In this document: in pieces, positions 17,895-27,220 of the stretch | Layout of the letters: the number at the start of each line of letters is the position of its first letter | Position numbering within the stretch: the stretch's first letter is position 1 | Origin: JAHWKI01 sp035513575 | Lineage (GTDB): Bacteria; Gemmatimonadota; Gemmatimonadetes; Longimicrobiales; RSA9 | Assembly (NCBI GenBank): GCA_035513575.1 | Contig: DATKBW010000034.1 | Coordinates: 38,237 to 102,236 of the forward strand | Length of the DNA: 64,000 nt | Direction of reading: 5' to 3' | Translations under genes and position numbers: made by a program | The notes under the pieces: generated by a model | Databases searched by the model: none | Told to the model about the DNA's origin: nothing | Seen by the model: the letters and a program-made list of their open reading frames with translations, nothing else

Positions 17895-18050
17895 GACCGT
17901 CCCGACGGTACCGGGCGGGGGCGACCCGTAGCACCCATCCTCGCCGTGCAACGAAACCAGGACCTCGCGCGTCCTAGAATTCACCCGCGCCCCGACCCTC
18001 GCGCCCTCGCGCGGGCGGCCCAGCCCTTTCTCCCAACACGCAGGTGGCCA

Positions 18051-20630
18051 ATGAAGCGGCAGATGACCCAGGCCGTCGTGCTCCTCGCGGCGCTTTCCGC
18101 GTCCGCGTGCGCGTCCGCCAGCGCGGCCTCGCCTACTCCCCAGGCGGGGCCGTCCCAGGCGGCACAGCGGAACGGCGGCGGGAAGACGATCGCGGAAGTG
18201 ACGAAGGACAGCCGTCGCCTGGACGGGCTGTTCACGCTCTTCCAGGACACGCTCACCGGCTCGACGCACATGCGGATCGACCCCGACCAGGTGGGGAGCG
18301 AGTTCATCTACTGGGCACACATCGCCGACGGCGTGGTGGACGCCGGCGCGTTCCGGGGCGCGTTCCGCGACAACGAGGTGTTCACGGTCGAGCGGGACTA
18401 CGACAGGGTGCGCTTCGTGATCCAGCCGACGCACCTCTACTTCGACCCGGCCGAGCCGCTCAGCCGAGCCGCGGACGCCAACGTGAGCCCGGCCGTGGTG
18501 GCGGCGGAGGACATCGTCGCCCGTGACGCCGAGACGGGCGCGGTGCTGATCAAGGCCGACAACCTGTTCCTGGGCGAGGTGTTCGCGCAGGTGAAGCCGT
18601 CGTCGCAGCCGGGGCCGCAGCGCGGCTTCTCGCTGGGGCAGCTGAGCAAGTCGAAGACGCGCTACGTGGACCTGCGCAACTACCCGGAGAACACCGCGGT
18701 GGTCGTGGACTATGTGTACGACAACCCCGCGCCCACGGCCGGGGGCTCGAGCGGGGTCGTGAGCCCGCGGAGCGTGACGATCCGCATGCAGCACACGCTC
18801 ATCGCCATGCCGAAGAACGGCTACCGGCCGCGGTTCGAGGACCCGCGGGTCGGCTTCTTCACGGACCGGCAGACGGACATGCTGTCCACGTCGCCCACGC
18901 CGTACCGCGACCTGATCAACCGGTGGAGCCTGGTGAAGAAGGACCCGGGCGCGGCCATCTCCGAGCCCGTGGAGCCCATCGTCTGGTGGATCGAGAACAC
19001 CACGCCCGAGATCTTCCGCGAGACCATCCGCGACGCGCTGCTGCACTGGAACAGGGCCTTCGAGACGGCCGGGTTCCGCAACGCCGTCGAGGTCCGGGTC
19101 CAGCCCGATGACGCCGACTGGGATGCGGGCGACATCCGCTACAACGTGGTGCGCTGGACGTCGTCGCCCAACCCGCCGTTCGGCGGCTACGGGCCGAGCT
19201 TCACCAACCCGCGCACCGGCCAGATCCTGGGCGCGGACATCATGCTCGAGTACACGTTCGTGACCAATCGCATCCCCCTCGACCGCGTGTTCGAGACCGC
19301 GGCCCTCGGCCTCGTCGAGCCGTTCGATCCCGACGCGTTCACTGGAGCGGAGGCGGCCGGGGCGTGCGCGGCCGGCGCGTACCTCCACAACGCCGCGCTC
19401 TTCGGTGCCCAGGCGTTGCGGGCGGCCGGTGTGTCCGAGGCGGACATGACCGACTTCATCAGGCAGAGCATCCACTACCTGGTGCTCCACGAGGTCGGCC
19501 ACACGCTGGGGCTCAACCACAACATGAAGGGGACACAGCTCTGGTCCCCCGCGGAGGCCCACGACCGGGCGCGCACCTCGCAGGAAGGGCTGTACTCCTC
19601 GGTCATGGACTACCCGGCCGTGAACCTGGCCCGCCCCGGGCAGACCCAGGGCGAGTACTGGATCTCGACGGTCGGACCCTACGACCACTGGGCCATCCAG
19701 TTCGGCTACGACCCGCGCCTGGATGACGACGCCGCCATGGCCGCCCATCTGGCCCGGTCCACGGACCCGCGCCTCGTCTTCGGCAACGACGCGGACGACA
19801 TGCGCGCCCCCGGCAAGGCCATCGACCCGCGGGTCAACATCTACGACATGTCCTCCGACGCCATCGGCTACGCCGCCTGGCTCATGGAGCACGCCCGCGG
19901 CCTCCAGACCGGGCTGCTGGAACGGTACGAGGAGCCCGGCTCGTCGTACCACGCGCTCCGCAACGCCTACATGATCCTCACGGGTCAGCAGGCCATCGCG
20001 GGCGGCGTGATCAGCCGCTACATCGGCGGCGTCTACGTCGACCGCGGGATGCAGGGGCAGCCCGGGCACAGCCGGCCGTTCACGCCGGTGAGCCGCGCGG
20101 ACCAGAAGCGGGCGATGGCGGCGCTGAGCCGGAGCATGTTCGCGCCGGACGCGTGGCGCGCGCCGTCGGAGCTGGCGGCGCATCTGGCGATGCAGCGGCG
20201 CGGCTTCGACTTCTTCGCCGGCACGGAGGACCCGAAGCTCCACGACCGGGCTCTCAACGCGCAGCGGGGCGTGCTCGCGCACCTGCTCCACCCCGCCGTC
20301 CTCCAGCGGATCACGGACACCCGCCTCTACGGGAACGAGTATCCGCTCGCGGAAATGCTGACCGACCTCACGGACGCCATCTTCGCGGCGGACCGGAACG
20401 CCGGCATCAACACGTTCCGGCAGAACCTGCAGGTCGAGTACGTGAACCGCCTCGCGGGGATCATCCGGGAGTCCGAGACCAACCGGTACGACCATGTGTC
20501 CCGCGGCCTCGCGCTGGCCAACCTCCAGCGCATCGACACGATGATGGCCGGCAGGACCGGCAACGCCGAGACACGGGCCCACGCCCAGCACGTCCGGCAC
20601 ATCGTCAGGAAGGCCGTGGACGCCCACTAG
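18051..20630 (+). CDS. Large exported zinc metalloprotease (DUF5117/DUF4953 type)
   Basis: 859 residues, with a signal peptide followed by a Cys (SASACAS) that could be a lipobox. The N-terminal half matches the DUF5117 region (FTLFQDTLTGSTHMRI, YVDLRNYPENTAVVVDY). The catalytic motif is HEVGHTLGLNHN, with zinc ligands His 480, 484 and 490 and catalytic Glu 481, followed by SVMDYPAVN, a met-turn equivalent of metzincins. The region after about 530 fits the EcxA-like zinc-binding DUF4953 domain. These enzymes are common in Bacteroidota and Gemmatimonadota and are thought to degrade extracellular protein. The start ATG is preceded by CAGGTGG. Confidence 0.88.
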   Translation: MKRQMTQAVVLLAALSASACASASAASPTPQAGPSQAAQRNGGGKTIAEVTKDSRRLDGLFTLFQDTLTGSTHMRIDPDQVGSEFIYWAHIADGVVDAGAFRGAFRDNEVFTVERDYDRVRFVIQPTHLYFDPAEPLSRAADANVSPAVVAAEDIVARDAETGAVLIKADNLFLGEVFAQVKPSSQPGPQRGFSLGQLSKSKTRYVDLRNYPENTAVVVDYVYDNPAPTAGGSSGVVSPRSVTIRMQHTLIAMPKNGYRPRFEDPRVGFFTDRQTDMLSTSPTPYRDLINRWSLVKKDPGAAISEPVEPIVWWIENTTPEIFRETIRDALLHWNRAFETAGFRNAVEVRVQPDDADWDAGDIRYNVVRWTSSPNPPFGGYGPSFTNPRTGQILGADIMLEYTFVTNRIPLDRVFETAALGLVEPFDPDAFTGAEAAGACAAGAYLHNAALFGAQALRAAGVSEADMTDFIRQSIHYLVLHEVGHTLGLNHNMKGTQLWSPAEAHDRARTSQEGLYSSVMDYPAVNLARPGQTQGEYWISTVGPYDHWAIQFGYDPRLDDDAAMAAHLARSTDPRLVFGNDADDMRAPGKAIDPRVNIYDMSSDAIGYAAWLMEHARGLQTGLLERYEEPGSSYHALRNAYMILTGQQAIAGGVISRYIGGVYVDRGMQGQPGHSRPFTPVSRADQKRAMAALSRSMFAPDAWRAPSELAAHLAMQRRGFDFFAGTEDPKLHDRALNAQRGVLAHLLHPAVLQRITDTRLYGNEYPLAEMLTDLTDAIFAADRNAGINTFRQNLQVEYVNRLAGIIRESETNRYDHVSRGLALANLQRIDTMMAGRTGNAETRAHAQHVRHIVRKAVDAH

Positions 20631-20728
20631 GGTCGGACCCGCCCGCACAGGACCGGAGGCCCCGCCGGCGCGCCGGTGGCCGGCCGTCACGGCGTGCGAC
20701 GCCGCCGCGCAGGCCTTACCATCACGGC

Positions 20729-21190
20729 ATGAGGATCTGGGTGGACGCCGACGCCGCGCCGAGGCCGGTGAAGGAAATCGTGATGCGTGCCGCCAGGCGC
20801 CTCGAGATCCCCGTGGTGCTGGTGGCCAACCAGCGGCTCTCGCTGCCGCGCGACAACCCGTACGCGACCGCCGTGCAGGTCCACGGCGGACCCGACGTGG
20901 CCGACCGGCACATCGCCGACCACGCCGCCGGGGGCGACCTGGCCATCACCGCGGACATCCCCCTCGCCGCCATCCTCGTCGAGAAGGGCGTCCTGGTCCT
21001 GGACCCCAGGGGCGAGCGCTACAGCGAGGAGAACGTCCGGGAGCGCCTCTCGATCCGCGACTTCATGGAGACGCTCCGGGGCTCGGGCGTCGAGACCGGC
21101 GGGCCGGCGGCGTACGGGACGCGGGAGAAGCAGGCGTTCGCCGCGGCCCTGGACCGCATCCTCACCGCCCTCGCCGGGCGCAGGCGATGA
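20729..21190 (+). CDS. YaiI/YqxD family (UPF0178, DUF188) protein
   Basis: 153 residues matching the PIN-like UPF0178 family from the first residues: MRIWVDADAAPRPVKEIV, VVLVANQRL, DPDVADRHI-like and GDLAITADIPLAAILVEKG. The conserved Asp residues (6, 8, and the ITADIPLA Asp) fit a metal-dependent nuclease-like centre, but activity is not established for the family. Its stop overlaps the start of the HD-domain gene (ATGA at 21187-21190), so the two are translationally coupled and may share a nucleotide/RNA-related role. Confidence 0.88.
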   Translation: MRIWVDADAAPRPVKEIVMRAARRLEIPVVLVANQRLSLPRDNPYATAVQVHGGPDVADRHIADHAAGGDLAITADIPLAAILVEKGVLVLDPRGERYSEENVRERLSIRDFMETLRGSGVETGGPAAYGTREKQAFAAALDRILTALAGRRR

Positions 21191-21750
21191 CCCCCGGCGA
21201 GATCCGGCAGGTCGTCGAGTTCCTCCACGGGGCGGAGGCGCTGAAGAACGTGACGCGCAACTCCTGGACGTCCGAGGGGCGGCGGGAGAGCGTCGCCGAG
21301 CACACCTGGCGCCTCTGCCTGATGGCCATGCTCCTGGAGGATGCCTTCCCCGACGTGGACTTCGCCCGGCTGGTGAAGATCTGCATCGTCCACGACCTCG
21401 GCGAGGCCATCGGCGGCGACATCTCGGCGAAGCTCCAGACCGGCTCCAAGGCCGCCGCGGAGCGGCAGGACCTCCTCGCCCTCCTGACGCCGCTCCCGGC
21501 CGCGCAGCGGGTGGAAATCGTGGCGCTCTGGGACGAGTACGAGGATGCGGCGTCGCCCGAGGCCCGCGTCGCCAAGGCGCTGGACAAGATCGAGACCATC
21601 CTGCAACACAACCAGGGGCGGAACCCCCCGGATTTCGACTACGCCTTCAACCTCGAGTACGGCCGCCGCTACACCGCCGGCGACCCCGTGATCGAGGTGC
21701 TCCGCGCCATCGCCGACGAAGGAACGAGAAACCGCGCCTCCGAGCCGTGA
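21187..21750 (+). CDS. HD-domain hydrolase, YfbR/HDDC2-like 5'-nucleotidase
   Basis: 187 residues. The metal-binding HD pattern is RESVAEHTWRL (His 39), KICIVHDLGEA (His 69, Asp 70 and Glu 73) and a later Asp in VAKALDKIETI. This arrangement belongs to the YfbR/HDDC2 group, which hydrolyses deoxynucleoside 5'-monophosphates with Mn or Co. Cytoplasmic. It is coupled to the UPF0178 gene by a 4-bp overlap. The start is fixed by the overlap and by EIRQVVEFLHGAEALK, which matches homologue N-termini. Confidence 0.85.
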   Translation: MTPGEIRQVVEFLHGAEALKNVTRNSWTSEGRRESVAEHTWRLCLMAMLLEDAFPDVDFARLVKICIVHDLGEAIGGDISAKLQTGSKAAAERQDLLALLTPLPAAQRVEIVALWDEYEDAASPEARVAKALDKIETILQHNQGRNPPDFDYAFNLEYGRRYTAGDPVIEVLRAIADEGTRNRASEP

Positions 21751-21820
21751 TCACGCCCCCGACCGCTGCCCGCTGGCGCTGGCCGCTGACTCCTGAAATC
21801 TGGAATCTGACCTCGTCACC

Positions 21821-22126
21821 TTACTTCCAGGCCGCCGTCCGCTCCAGCCACACCTTCAGCATCCACACATCCTTCTCCAGCCCGTCCCGGAGCTCGTCCA
21901 GGAGGTTGGCCGTCCCCCGGTCCCCGGCATCCTCCGCCTCCTCGATCACCTTCCCGGCCGCCGCGTGGATCGCCCGCAGGTCCGCCTCGATGCGGGCCAC
22001 CATCTCCGGGGGCTCGGGCAGCTCCTGGTCCTCGTCCAGGGCGGCCGCGTGGAGCACCGCCTCCAGGGTGTGGAGCGGAGTCCCACCCACCATGAGCACC
22101 CGCTCCGCCAGCGCGTCATTCGTCGC
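21821..22126 (-). pseudogene. Dps-family ferritin fragment lacking its N-terminal half
   Basis: The frame reads as the C-terminal half of a Dps protein: NDALAERVLMVGGTPLHTL, LPEPPEMVARIEADLRAI, GDRGTANLLDELRDGLEKD and a terminal VWMLKVWLERTAAWK. Helices A and B, which carry the ferroxidase His, Asp and Glu ligands of Dps dodecamers, are missing. The frame upstream of about 22126 reads as Gly/Pro/Arg-rich nonsense, and no ATG or GTG with an SD lies near the junction. It is therefore probably a remnant left by a deletion and cannot store iron. The 22127-22304 stretch between it and the kinase gene contains several short GC-rich hairpins (for example CCCCGCAGCGGGG at about 22157) and nothing coding. 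Confidence 0.75.
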
Positions 22127-22304
22127 CGCCCACCGTCCTGATTCTCGCGCACGGCTTTCCCCGCAGCGGGGCCCCCCGGTTGCTGGCCCGCCGCTTGCGG
22201 CGCCCTGCCAGCGGTGGGGCCGCCCGGCGCAGTCGCGGCGAGCCCCCGGGTTCAGGGCCTTCGGCCCCGAGCCTCCCTGGACCCGTTTTCTCACGCCAGC
22301 AACG

Positions 22305-23504
22305 ATGACGGATCATCCCCAGGGCGGTGCCGCCCGGCAGGGACGCGAGGAGGATGCCCGGTTCCGCTCGGCGCTCGGAGCCGGTGGAGCGCCGCACGAG
22401 ACGGTGGATATCCACCGCCTCCTCGTGGCGAGCGTGCAGGACTACGCGATCTTCGTGCTGGACACCACCGGGCACATCCTCACGTGGAACGCCGGAGCGG
22501 AGCGGCTGAAGGGCTACACGGCGGAAGAGATCATCGGCCGGCATTTCTCCACCTTCTACACGCCCGACGCCCTGGACCGCGCGCACCCCCAGCACGAGCT
22601 CCGGGTGGCCGAGGCGGAAGGCCGCTACGAAGAGGAGGGGTGGCGAATCCGGAAGGACGGGACCCGCTTCTGGGCGAACGTCGTGATCACGGCGCTGCGC
22701 AACGACGCCGGGGAGCTCGTCGGGTTCGCCAAGGTCACCCGCGACCTGACGGATCGCCGGGCGGCCCAGCTCCAGGCCATCGAGGATGCCCGCCGCCTCG
22801 CGGAAGCGGAGGCGGCGAACCGAGCGAAGAGCGAGTTCCTGGCGACCATGTCCCACGAGCTACGGACCCCGCTCAATGCCATCGGCGGCTACGTCGACCT
22901 CCTCGCCTACGGCGTCCACGGGGCGCTGAACGAGGCGCAGCTCACCGCCCTCGAGCGGGTGCGGGCAGGGCAGCACCACCTGCTGATGCTGATCAACGAC
23001 CTGCTCAACTTCAGCAAGGTCGAGGCGGGGCGGCTGAGCTACATCATCGCACCGGTCCGGCTGGCGGACGTCGCCGGGGCGGTGGAGCCGCTCATCGCGC
23101 CGCAGGCCGCCGGGCGGCGCATCGCCATCGAATGGCAGGACGCGGACGCCACCGTGGTGGCCGCGGCCGACGCCGCGCGCGCCGAGCAGATCCTCCTGAA
23201 CCTGCTCACGAACGCGGTCAAGTACACGGAGCCCGGGGGGTCGGTCTCCGTTCGCCATTTCCTGCGCGGCGACCGGGCGGCGCTGGAGGTCGGCGACACC
23301 GGCGGCGGCATCCCCGCGGACCAGACCGAGGCCATCTTCGAGCCGTTCACGCAGCTCGGACGGACGCTGACCAGCTCCCACGAGGGCGCCGGGCTGGGGC
23401 TGGCCATCAGCCGCGAGCTGGCGCGGGGGATGAGGGGGGACCTGACCGTCTCCAGCACGGTGGGCGTGGGCTCCGTGTTCACGCTGTCGCTGCCGCGCAG
23501 CTAG
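22305..23504 (+). CDS. PAS-domain sensor histidine kinase (soluble)
   Basis: 399 residues with no transmembrane segment. A PAS domain at about 40-155 (DYAIFVLDTTGHILTWNAG, GYTAEEIIGRHFSTFY, DGTRFWANVVITAL) is followed by a short coiled linker. The HisKA box is FLATMSHELRTPLNAI with phospho-acceptor His 184. The HATPase has the N box LNLLTNAVKY, G1 DTGGGIP and G2 GAGLGLA. It autophosphorylates in response to a cytosolic signal, perhaps redox or a small ligand. No response regulator gene adjoins it, so it is an orphan kinase. The ATG at 22305 directly precedes the homologous region. Confidence 0.9.
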   Translation: MTDHPQGGAARQGREEDARFRSALGAGGAPHETVDIHRLLVASVQDYAIFVLDTTGHILTWNAGAERLKGYTAEEIIGRHFSTFYTPDALDRAHPQHELRVAEAEGRYEEEGWRIRKDGTRFWANVVITALRNDAGELVGFAKVTRDLTDRRAAQLQAIEDARRLAEAEAANRAKSEFLATMSHELRTPLNAIGGYVDLLAYGVHGALNEAQLTALERVRAGQHHLLMLINDLLNFSKVEAGRLSYIIAPVRLADVAGAVEPLIAPQAAGRRIAIEWQDADATVVAAADAARAEQILLNLLTNAVKYTEPGGSVSVRHFLRGDRAALEVGDTGGGIPADQTEAIFEPFTQLGRTLTSSHEGAGLGLAISRELARGMRGDLTVSSTVGVGSVFTLSLPRS

Positions 23505-23603
23505 CGTCCCGCGTGCCGGCGCACTTCTGACTCGGGACTCGCTCCGCGCGGACCGGCGCGCACCTTGCCTATCCCCTGGTGGACCATTCTCCAGGAGGGC
23601 CGC

Positions 23604-24419
23604 ATGCGCTGGCAGGGCCGAAGGGGGAGCTCGAACGTCGAGGACCGCCGGGGCATCCCCGTGCGGGGCGCGGTCGGCGGCGGGATCGGACTCGTCGCCG
23701 TCGTGGTGATCGCGATGCTCTTCGGCGTCGATCCCTCGGCCATCCTCGGCGGCGCCGACCCGTCCGGCGGGTACGGCGGCGCCCCGGCGGGTGAGCAGGG
23801 CGTGCCCGAGGACGAGGGTGGCCGGTTCGCGGCGGTCGTCCTCGCGGACACCGAGGACACGTGGAACCGCATCTTCGCGGAGCGCGGCGCCGAGTACCCC
23901 GAGCCGACGCTCGTCCTCTTCTCCGGGGCGGTGGCGTCCGCGTGCGGCACCGCCAGCTCCGCCGTGGGACCGTTCTACTGCCCGCAGGACGCCCGCGTCT
24001 ACGTGGACCTGGACTTCTTCCGCGAGCTGCGCCAGCGCTTCGGCGCGCCCGGCGACTTCGCCCAGGCGTACGTCATCGCCCACGAGGTCGGCCACCACGT
24101 CCAGAACGTCACCGGCGCCATGCACGGGTTCACCGGCTACGCCGAGACCGGGCCCGGCAGCAGCGCGGTCCGGATGGAGCTTCAGGCGGACTGCTACGCC
24201 GGCGTCTGGGCCCACGACCAGGGGGGCCGCGATCTCCTCGAGCCCGGTGACATCGAGGAAGCCCTCGACGCCGCCGCGGCCATCGGCGACGACGCGATCC
24301 AGCGACGCACCCAGGGCACCATCGTCCCCGAGTCCTTCACCCACGGCACCTCGGAGCAGCGCGCGCGCTGGTTCCGCATCGGGTACGAGTCGGGCGACCC
24401 CGAGGCGTGCGACACCTGA
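23604..24419 (+). CDS. YpfJ-type neutral zinc metallopeptidase
   Basis: 271 residues. The N-terminus MRWQGRRGSSNVEDRRG is the hallmark start of the YpfJ family (Pfam zinc_peptidase), followed by a single membrane-spanning segment (GAVGGGIGLVAVVVIAMLFG, about 22-41). The peptidase domain has AYVIAHEVGHHVQN (zinc ligands His 160 and 164, Glu 161) and MELQADCYAGVWAH (third ligand region). It is anchored in the inner membrane with the catalytic domain outside. Substrate unknown. The ATG at 23604 has CAGGAGGGC about 8 nt upstream. Confidence 0.92.
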   Translation: MRWQGRRGSSNVEDRRGIPVRGAVGGGIGLVAVVVIAMLFGVDPSAILGGADPSGGYGGAPAGEQGVPEDEGGRFAAVVLADTEDTWNRIFAERGAEYPEPTLVLFSGAVASACGTASSAVGPFYCPQDARVYVDLDFFRELRQRFGAPGDFAQAYVIAHEVGHHVQNVTGAMHGFTGYAETGPGSSAVRMELQADCYAGVWAHDQGGRDLLEPGDIEEALDAAAAIGDDAIQRRTQGTIVPESFTHGTSEQRARWFRIGYESGDPEACDT

Positions 24420-24525
24420 ACCTCTGCCGTCGGGTTCGCCCTCCTCCAGCTCGCGCGCGAACCTCGGGCCCCCCGTATATTTTCCGTCCGCGCGAACCCG
24501 ACACTTCAACGATCGAGCCGCAGCC

Positions 24526-26754
24526 ATGCGCCGACCCACGATCCTTTCCGCACTCCCCCTGCTCCTGCTCCTCGCAGCCCCGGCCTCCGTGGCCGCCCAG
24601 GAGCTCCTGGGCTTCACCGATCGGTCCGCGGCCGCCCAGATCGACCTCGAGCGGCGCTACGACGCGCTGCTCCGGCCGGAGAACCTGGAGTCCTGGATGC
24701 GCGAGCTGACGGACAGGCCGTTCTACGTCGCCTCGCCGGGCGCCCGCGAGAACGCGCGGTTCCTCGTGGACCTGTTCCGCGCGTGGGGCTACGAGACGGA
24801 GATCGCGACCTATCAGGTCCTCTTTCCCACGCCGAAGGAGCGCCGCCTCGAGATGGTGGCGCCGGTGCGGTACCGGGCGCGGCTGGAGGAGCCGGCGGTG
24901 GCGGGGGACGCGTCGTCGCGGGTGTCGGGTCGTCTGCCCACGTACAACGCCTACTCGGCCGATGGCGATGTCACCGGCGAGCTGGTCTACGTGAATTACG
25001 GCGTGCCGGCCGATTACGAGGAGCTGGAGCGCCGCGGGATCAGCGTGGCGGGGAAGATCGTGATCGCGCGCTACGGCGGGTCGTGGCGCGGGATCAAGCC
25101 CAAGGTCGCGGCGGAGCACGGCGCCATCGGGGCGATCCTGTACTCGGACCCGCGGGACGACGGCTACTGGCAGGGCGACGTGTACCCCGAGGGGGCGTAC
25201 CGCAACGAGTGGGGGGTGCAGCGCGGCGCCGTGCAGGACATGCCGCGCTACCCCGGGGACCCGCTGACGCCCGGCGTCGGCGCCACCGCGGACGCGGAGC
25301 GGTACACCGTGGAGGAGTCGCCGACGATCATGAAGATCCCGGTGCTCCCCATCTCCTGGGGCGACGCACGGCCCCTCCTCGAGCAGATCGGCGGCCCGGT
25401 GGCGCCCCCGGCGTGGCGCGGCGCGCTCCCCCTCACCTACCACATCGGCCCCGGCCCCGCCCGGGTCCGGCTCAGGCTGGCCTTCGACTGGAGCCTCCAG
25501 CCGGCGGAGAACATCATCGCCCGGCTCCCGGGCGCCACCGCGCCGGACGAGTGGGTGATCCGGGGCAACCACCGGGATGGCTGGGCCATGGGGGCCATGG
25601 ACCCGATCTCCGGGCTGGTCGCGCTGCTGGAAGAAGCCCGCGCCGTGGGCGAGCTGGCCCGCGCCGGTCACCGCCCCGACCGCACCATCATCTACGCCGC
25701 ATGGGACGCCGAGGAGCCCGGCCTCCTGGGCTCCACCGAGTGGGCCGAACACCACGCGGACGAGCTGCGGGCGAAGGCCGTCGCCTACATCAACACGGAC
25801 GCCTCCGGCCGGGGGTTCCTCAGCATGGGCGGTTCCCACACCCTGGAGCGATTCATCAACCAGGTCGCCGCGGACGTTCCCGACCCGCAGACGGGCGTCA
25901 CGATCCAGCAGCGGGCCCGCGCCGCACGGGCCGTGGGCGGCGACGACGTCCTCGGCTCCCGCGACCTGCCCATCTCACCCCTCGGCTCCGGCTCCGACTA
26001 CACCCCCTTCCTCCAGCACCTGGGCATCGCGTCGCTCAACCTCGGCTTCGGCGGCGAGAGCGGCGGCGGGTCGTACCACTCCCAGTACGACTCCTTCGAG
26101 CACTACACCCGCTTCGGCGACCCGGGCTTCCCGTACGGCATCGCCCTCGCCAGGGTCGCCGGCCGGGCGACCCTCCGCCTCGCCAACGCCGACCTCGTCC
26201 CGCTCCGCTTCACCAACTTCGCCGACCGCGTCGAGGAATACCTGGACGACGTGAAGGCCCTGGCCGGGCGGGTCCGCAACGACGCGGAGCGCACGAACCG
26301 CCTCCTCGCCATGGACGCGTTCCGCCTCGCGGCCGACCCCCGCGAGACCTATTTCGCGCCGGATTCCGCCCCCCCGGTCCCCTTCCTCAACTTCGCGCCG
26401 CTGGAGAACGCGGTGGCGCGCCTCCAGGACGCCGCCGCCGCGTTCGACGACGACGCCGCCCGCGCGCTCGAGCGGGGCGTCGACCCGGGGACCGCCGTCC
26501 GCGTCAACGCCCTCCTGATCCGCACCGAGCGGCTCATGACCCGCGAGGAAGGGCTCCCGCGCCGGCCGTGGTTCCGCCACATGATCTACGCCCCCGGCTT
26601 CTACACGGGATACGGCGTCAAGACGCTCCCGGGCGTCCGGGAAGGGCTCGAAGAGGAAGGATACGCCGAGGCGGAGGCGTTCGTCGCCCACATCGCCGAG
26701 CGGCTCGAAGCCGTCACCGCGGCGCTCCGCGAGGCGTCGGTCCTGCTCCGATAG
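24526..26754 (+). CDS. Secreted M28 peptidase (glutamate carboxypeptidase II-like)
   Basis: 742 residues with a signal peptide cleaved near SVAAQ. A protease-associated domain sits at about 120-270, then the M28 core. The two-zinc site is complete: HRDGWAMGAMDP (His 349, Asp 359), AWDAEEPGLLGS (catalytic Glu 396, ligand Glu 397), INTDASG (Asp 425) and YHSQYDSF (His 518). The C-terminal transferrin-receptor-like dimerisation domain with RHMIYAPGFYTGYGVKTLPGVRE completes the PSMA/NAALADase layout. It would remove C-terminal acidic or other residues from peptides in the periplasm or outside. Confidence 0.93.
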   Translation: MRRPTILSALPLLLLLAAPASVAAQELLGFTDRSAAAQIDLERRYDALLRPENLESWMRELTDRPFYVASPGARENARFLVDLFRAWGYETEIATYQVLFPTPKERRLEMVAPVRYRARLEEPAVAGDASSRVSGRLPTYNAYSADGDVTGELVYVNYGVPADYEELERRGISVAGKIVIARYGGSWRGIKPKVAAEHGAIGAILYSDPRDDGYWQGDVYPEGAYRNEWGVQRGAVQDMPRYPGDPLTPGVGATADAERYTVEESPTIMKIPVLPISWGDARPLLEQIGGPVAPPAWRGALPLTYHIGPGPARVRLRLAFDWSLQPAENIIARLPGATAPDEWVIRGNHRDGWAMGAMDPISGLVALLEEARAVGELARAGHRPDRTIIYAAWDAEEPGLLGSTEWAEHHADELRAKAVAYINTDASGRGFLSMGGSHTLERFINQVAADVPDPQTGVTIQQRARAARAVGGDDVLGSRDLPISPLGSGSDYTPFLQHLGIASLNLGFGGESGGGSYHSQYDSFEHYTRFGDPGFPYGIALARVAGRATLRLANADLVPLRFTNFADRVEEYLDDVKALAGRVRNDAERTNRLLAMDAFRLAADPRETYFAPDSAPPVPFLNFAPLENAVARLQDAAAAFDDDAARALERGVDPGTAVRVNALLIRTERLMTREEGLPRRPWFRHMIYAPGFYTGYGVKTLPGVREGLEEEGYAEAEAFVAHIAERLEAVTAALREASVLLR

Positions 26755-26785
26755 AAGGGGGACGGACTGCCAGGAACCCCCTTTT
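26755..26785 (+). terminator. Terminator after the M28 peptidase gene
   Basis: AAGGGGG (26755-26761), starting right after the stop codon, pairs with CCCCCTT (26777-26783) and is followed by more T residues. The loop is 15 nt. Confidence 0.65.
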
Positions 26786-26809
26786 CGCGCAGTCCCCTTG
26801 CCGGCCCGC

Positions 26810-26834
26810 CATATATGCGGTACACATATATGCG
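26810..26834 (+). promoter_or_regulatory. Direct repeat, probable PadR operator/promoter
   Basis: CATATATGCG occurs twice, at 26810-26819 and 26825-26834, 15 bp apart start to start. Each copy contains the self-complementary CATATATG. These are the only AT-rich bases near the padR start 27 bp downstream, so they probably combine the promoter with an autoregulatory site. PadR proteins usually bind AT-rich palindromes upstream of their own gene. Confidence 0.6.
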
Positions 26835-26860
26835 CCACGCACCCTCCGGAGCTCTGGACC

Positions 26861-27220
26861 ATGGATCGACGACGAAGCGACTGCTCTTCCTTCCTCCCCC
26901 TCCGACCCGTGGAGTTCCACGTCCTGCTCAGCCTGGCGGCTCGCGAGCGGCACGGGTACGGGATCATCCAGGACGCGGAAGCGCGTGGCGAGGCGTCGGT
27001 GCCGGATGTGGGAACGCTCTACCGTGCGCTGCGCCGCATGCGAGAGCAGGGTCTGATCGCGGAGGCGGCCGCGCCATCGTCGGAGGCGTCGGCGGATGGG
27101 CGGCGGAACTACTACCGGATCACGGAGCTGGGACTGGAGGTCGGGGGTGCGGAGGCGCGGCGGCTGGCCAGCCTGACGCGAGCGGCGCGTGCCGGCGGGC
27201 TGCTGGAGGGTGTCGCTTGA
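26861..27220 (+). CDS. PadR-family transcriptional regulator (ADOP-linked, module 1)
   Basis: 119 residues forming one PadR winged helix: LRPVEFHVLLSLAARERHGYGI, VGTLYRALRRMREQGLIAEA and RRNYYRITELG (wing). It is of the short PadR type, without the long C-terminal dimerisation helices of PadR-s2. It is almost certainly an autorepressor controlling the overlapping permease gene. The TGA is shared with the TTG of the ADOP gene (TTGA). The start at ATG 26861 follows the paired CATATATG elements. Confidence 0.88.
   Translation: MDRRRSDCSSFLPLRPVEFHVLLSLAARERHGYGIIQDAEARGEASVPDVGTLYRALRRMREQGLIAEAAAPSSEASADGRRNYYRITELGLEVGGAEARRLASLTRAARAGGLLEGVA

Noticed and set aside
17511..20690. A 1059-codon open frame antisense to the zinc protease
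   Set aside because: It is Arg/Val/His-rich, has no domain pattern, and mirrors the strong GC3 bias of the plus-strand protease with its HEVGHTLGLNH motif.
22127..22304. N-terminal half of Dps continuing upstream on the minus strand
   Set aside because: The frame stays open but contains none of the helix A/B ferroxidase residues, and no other frame supplies them.
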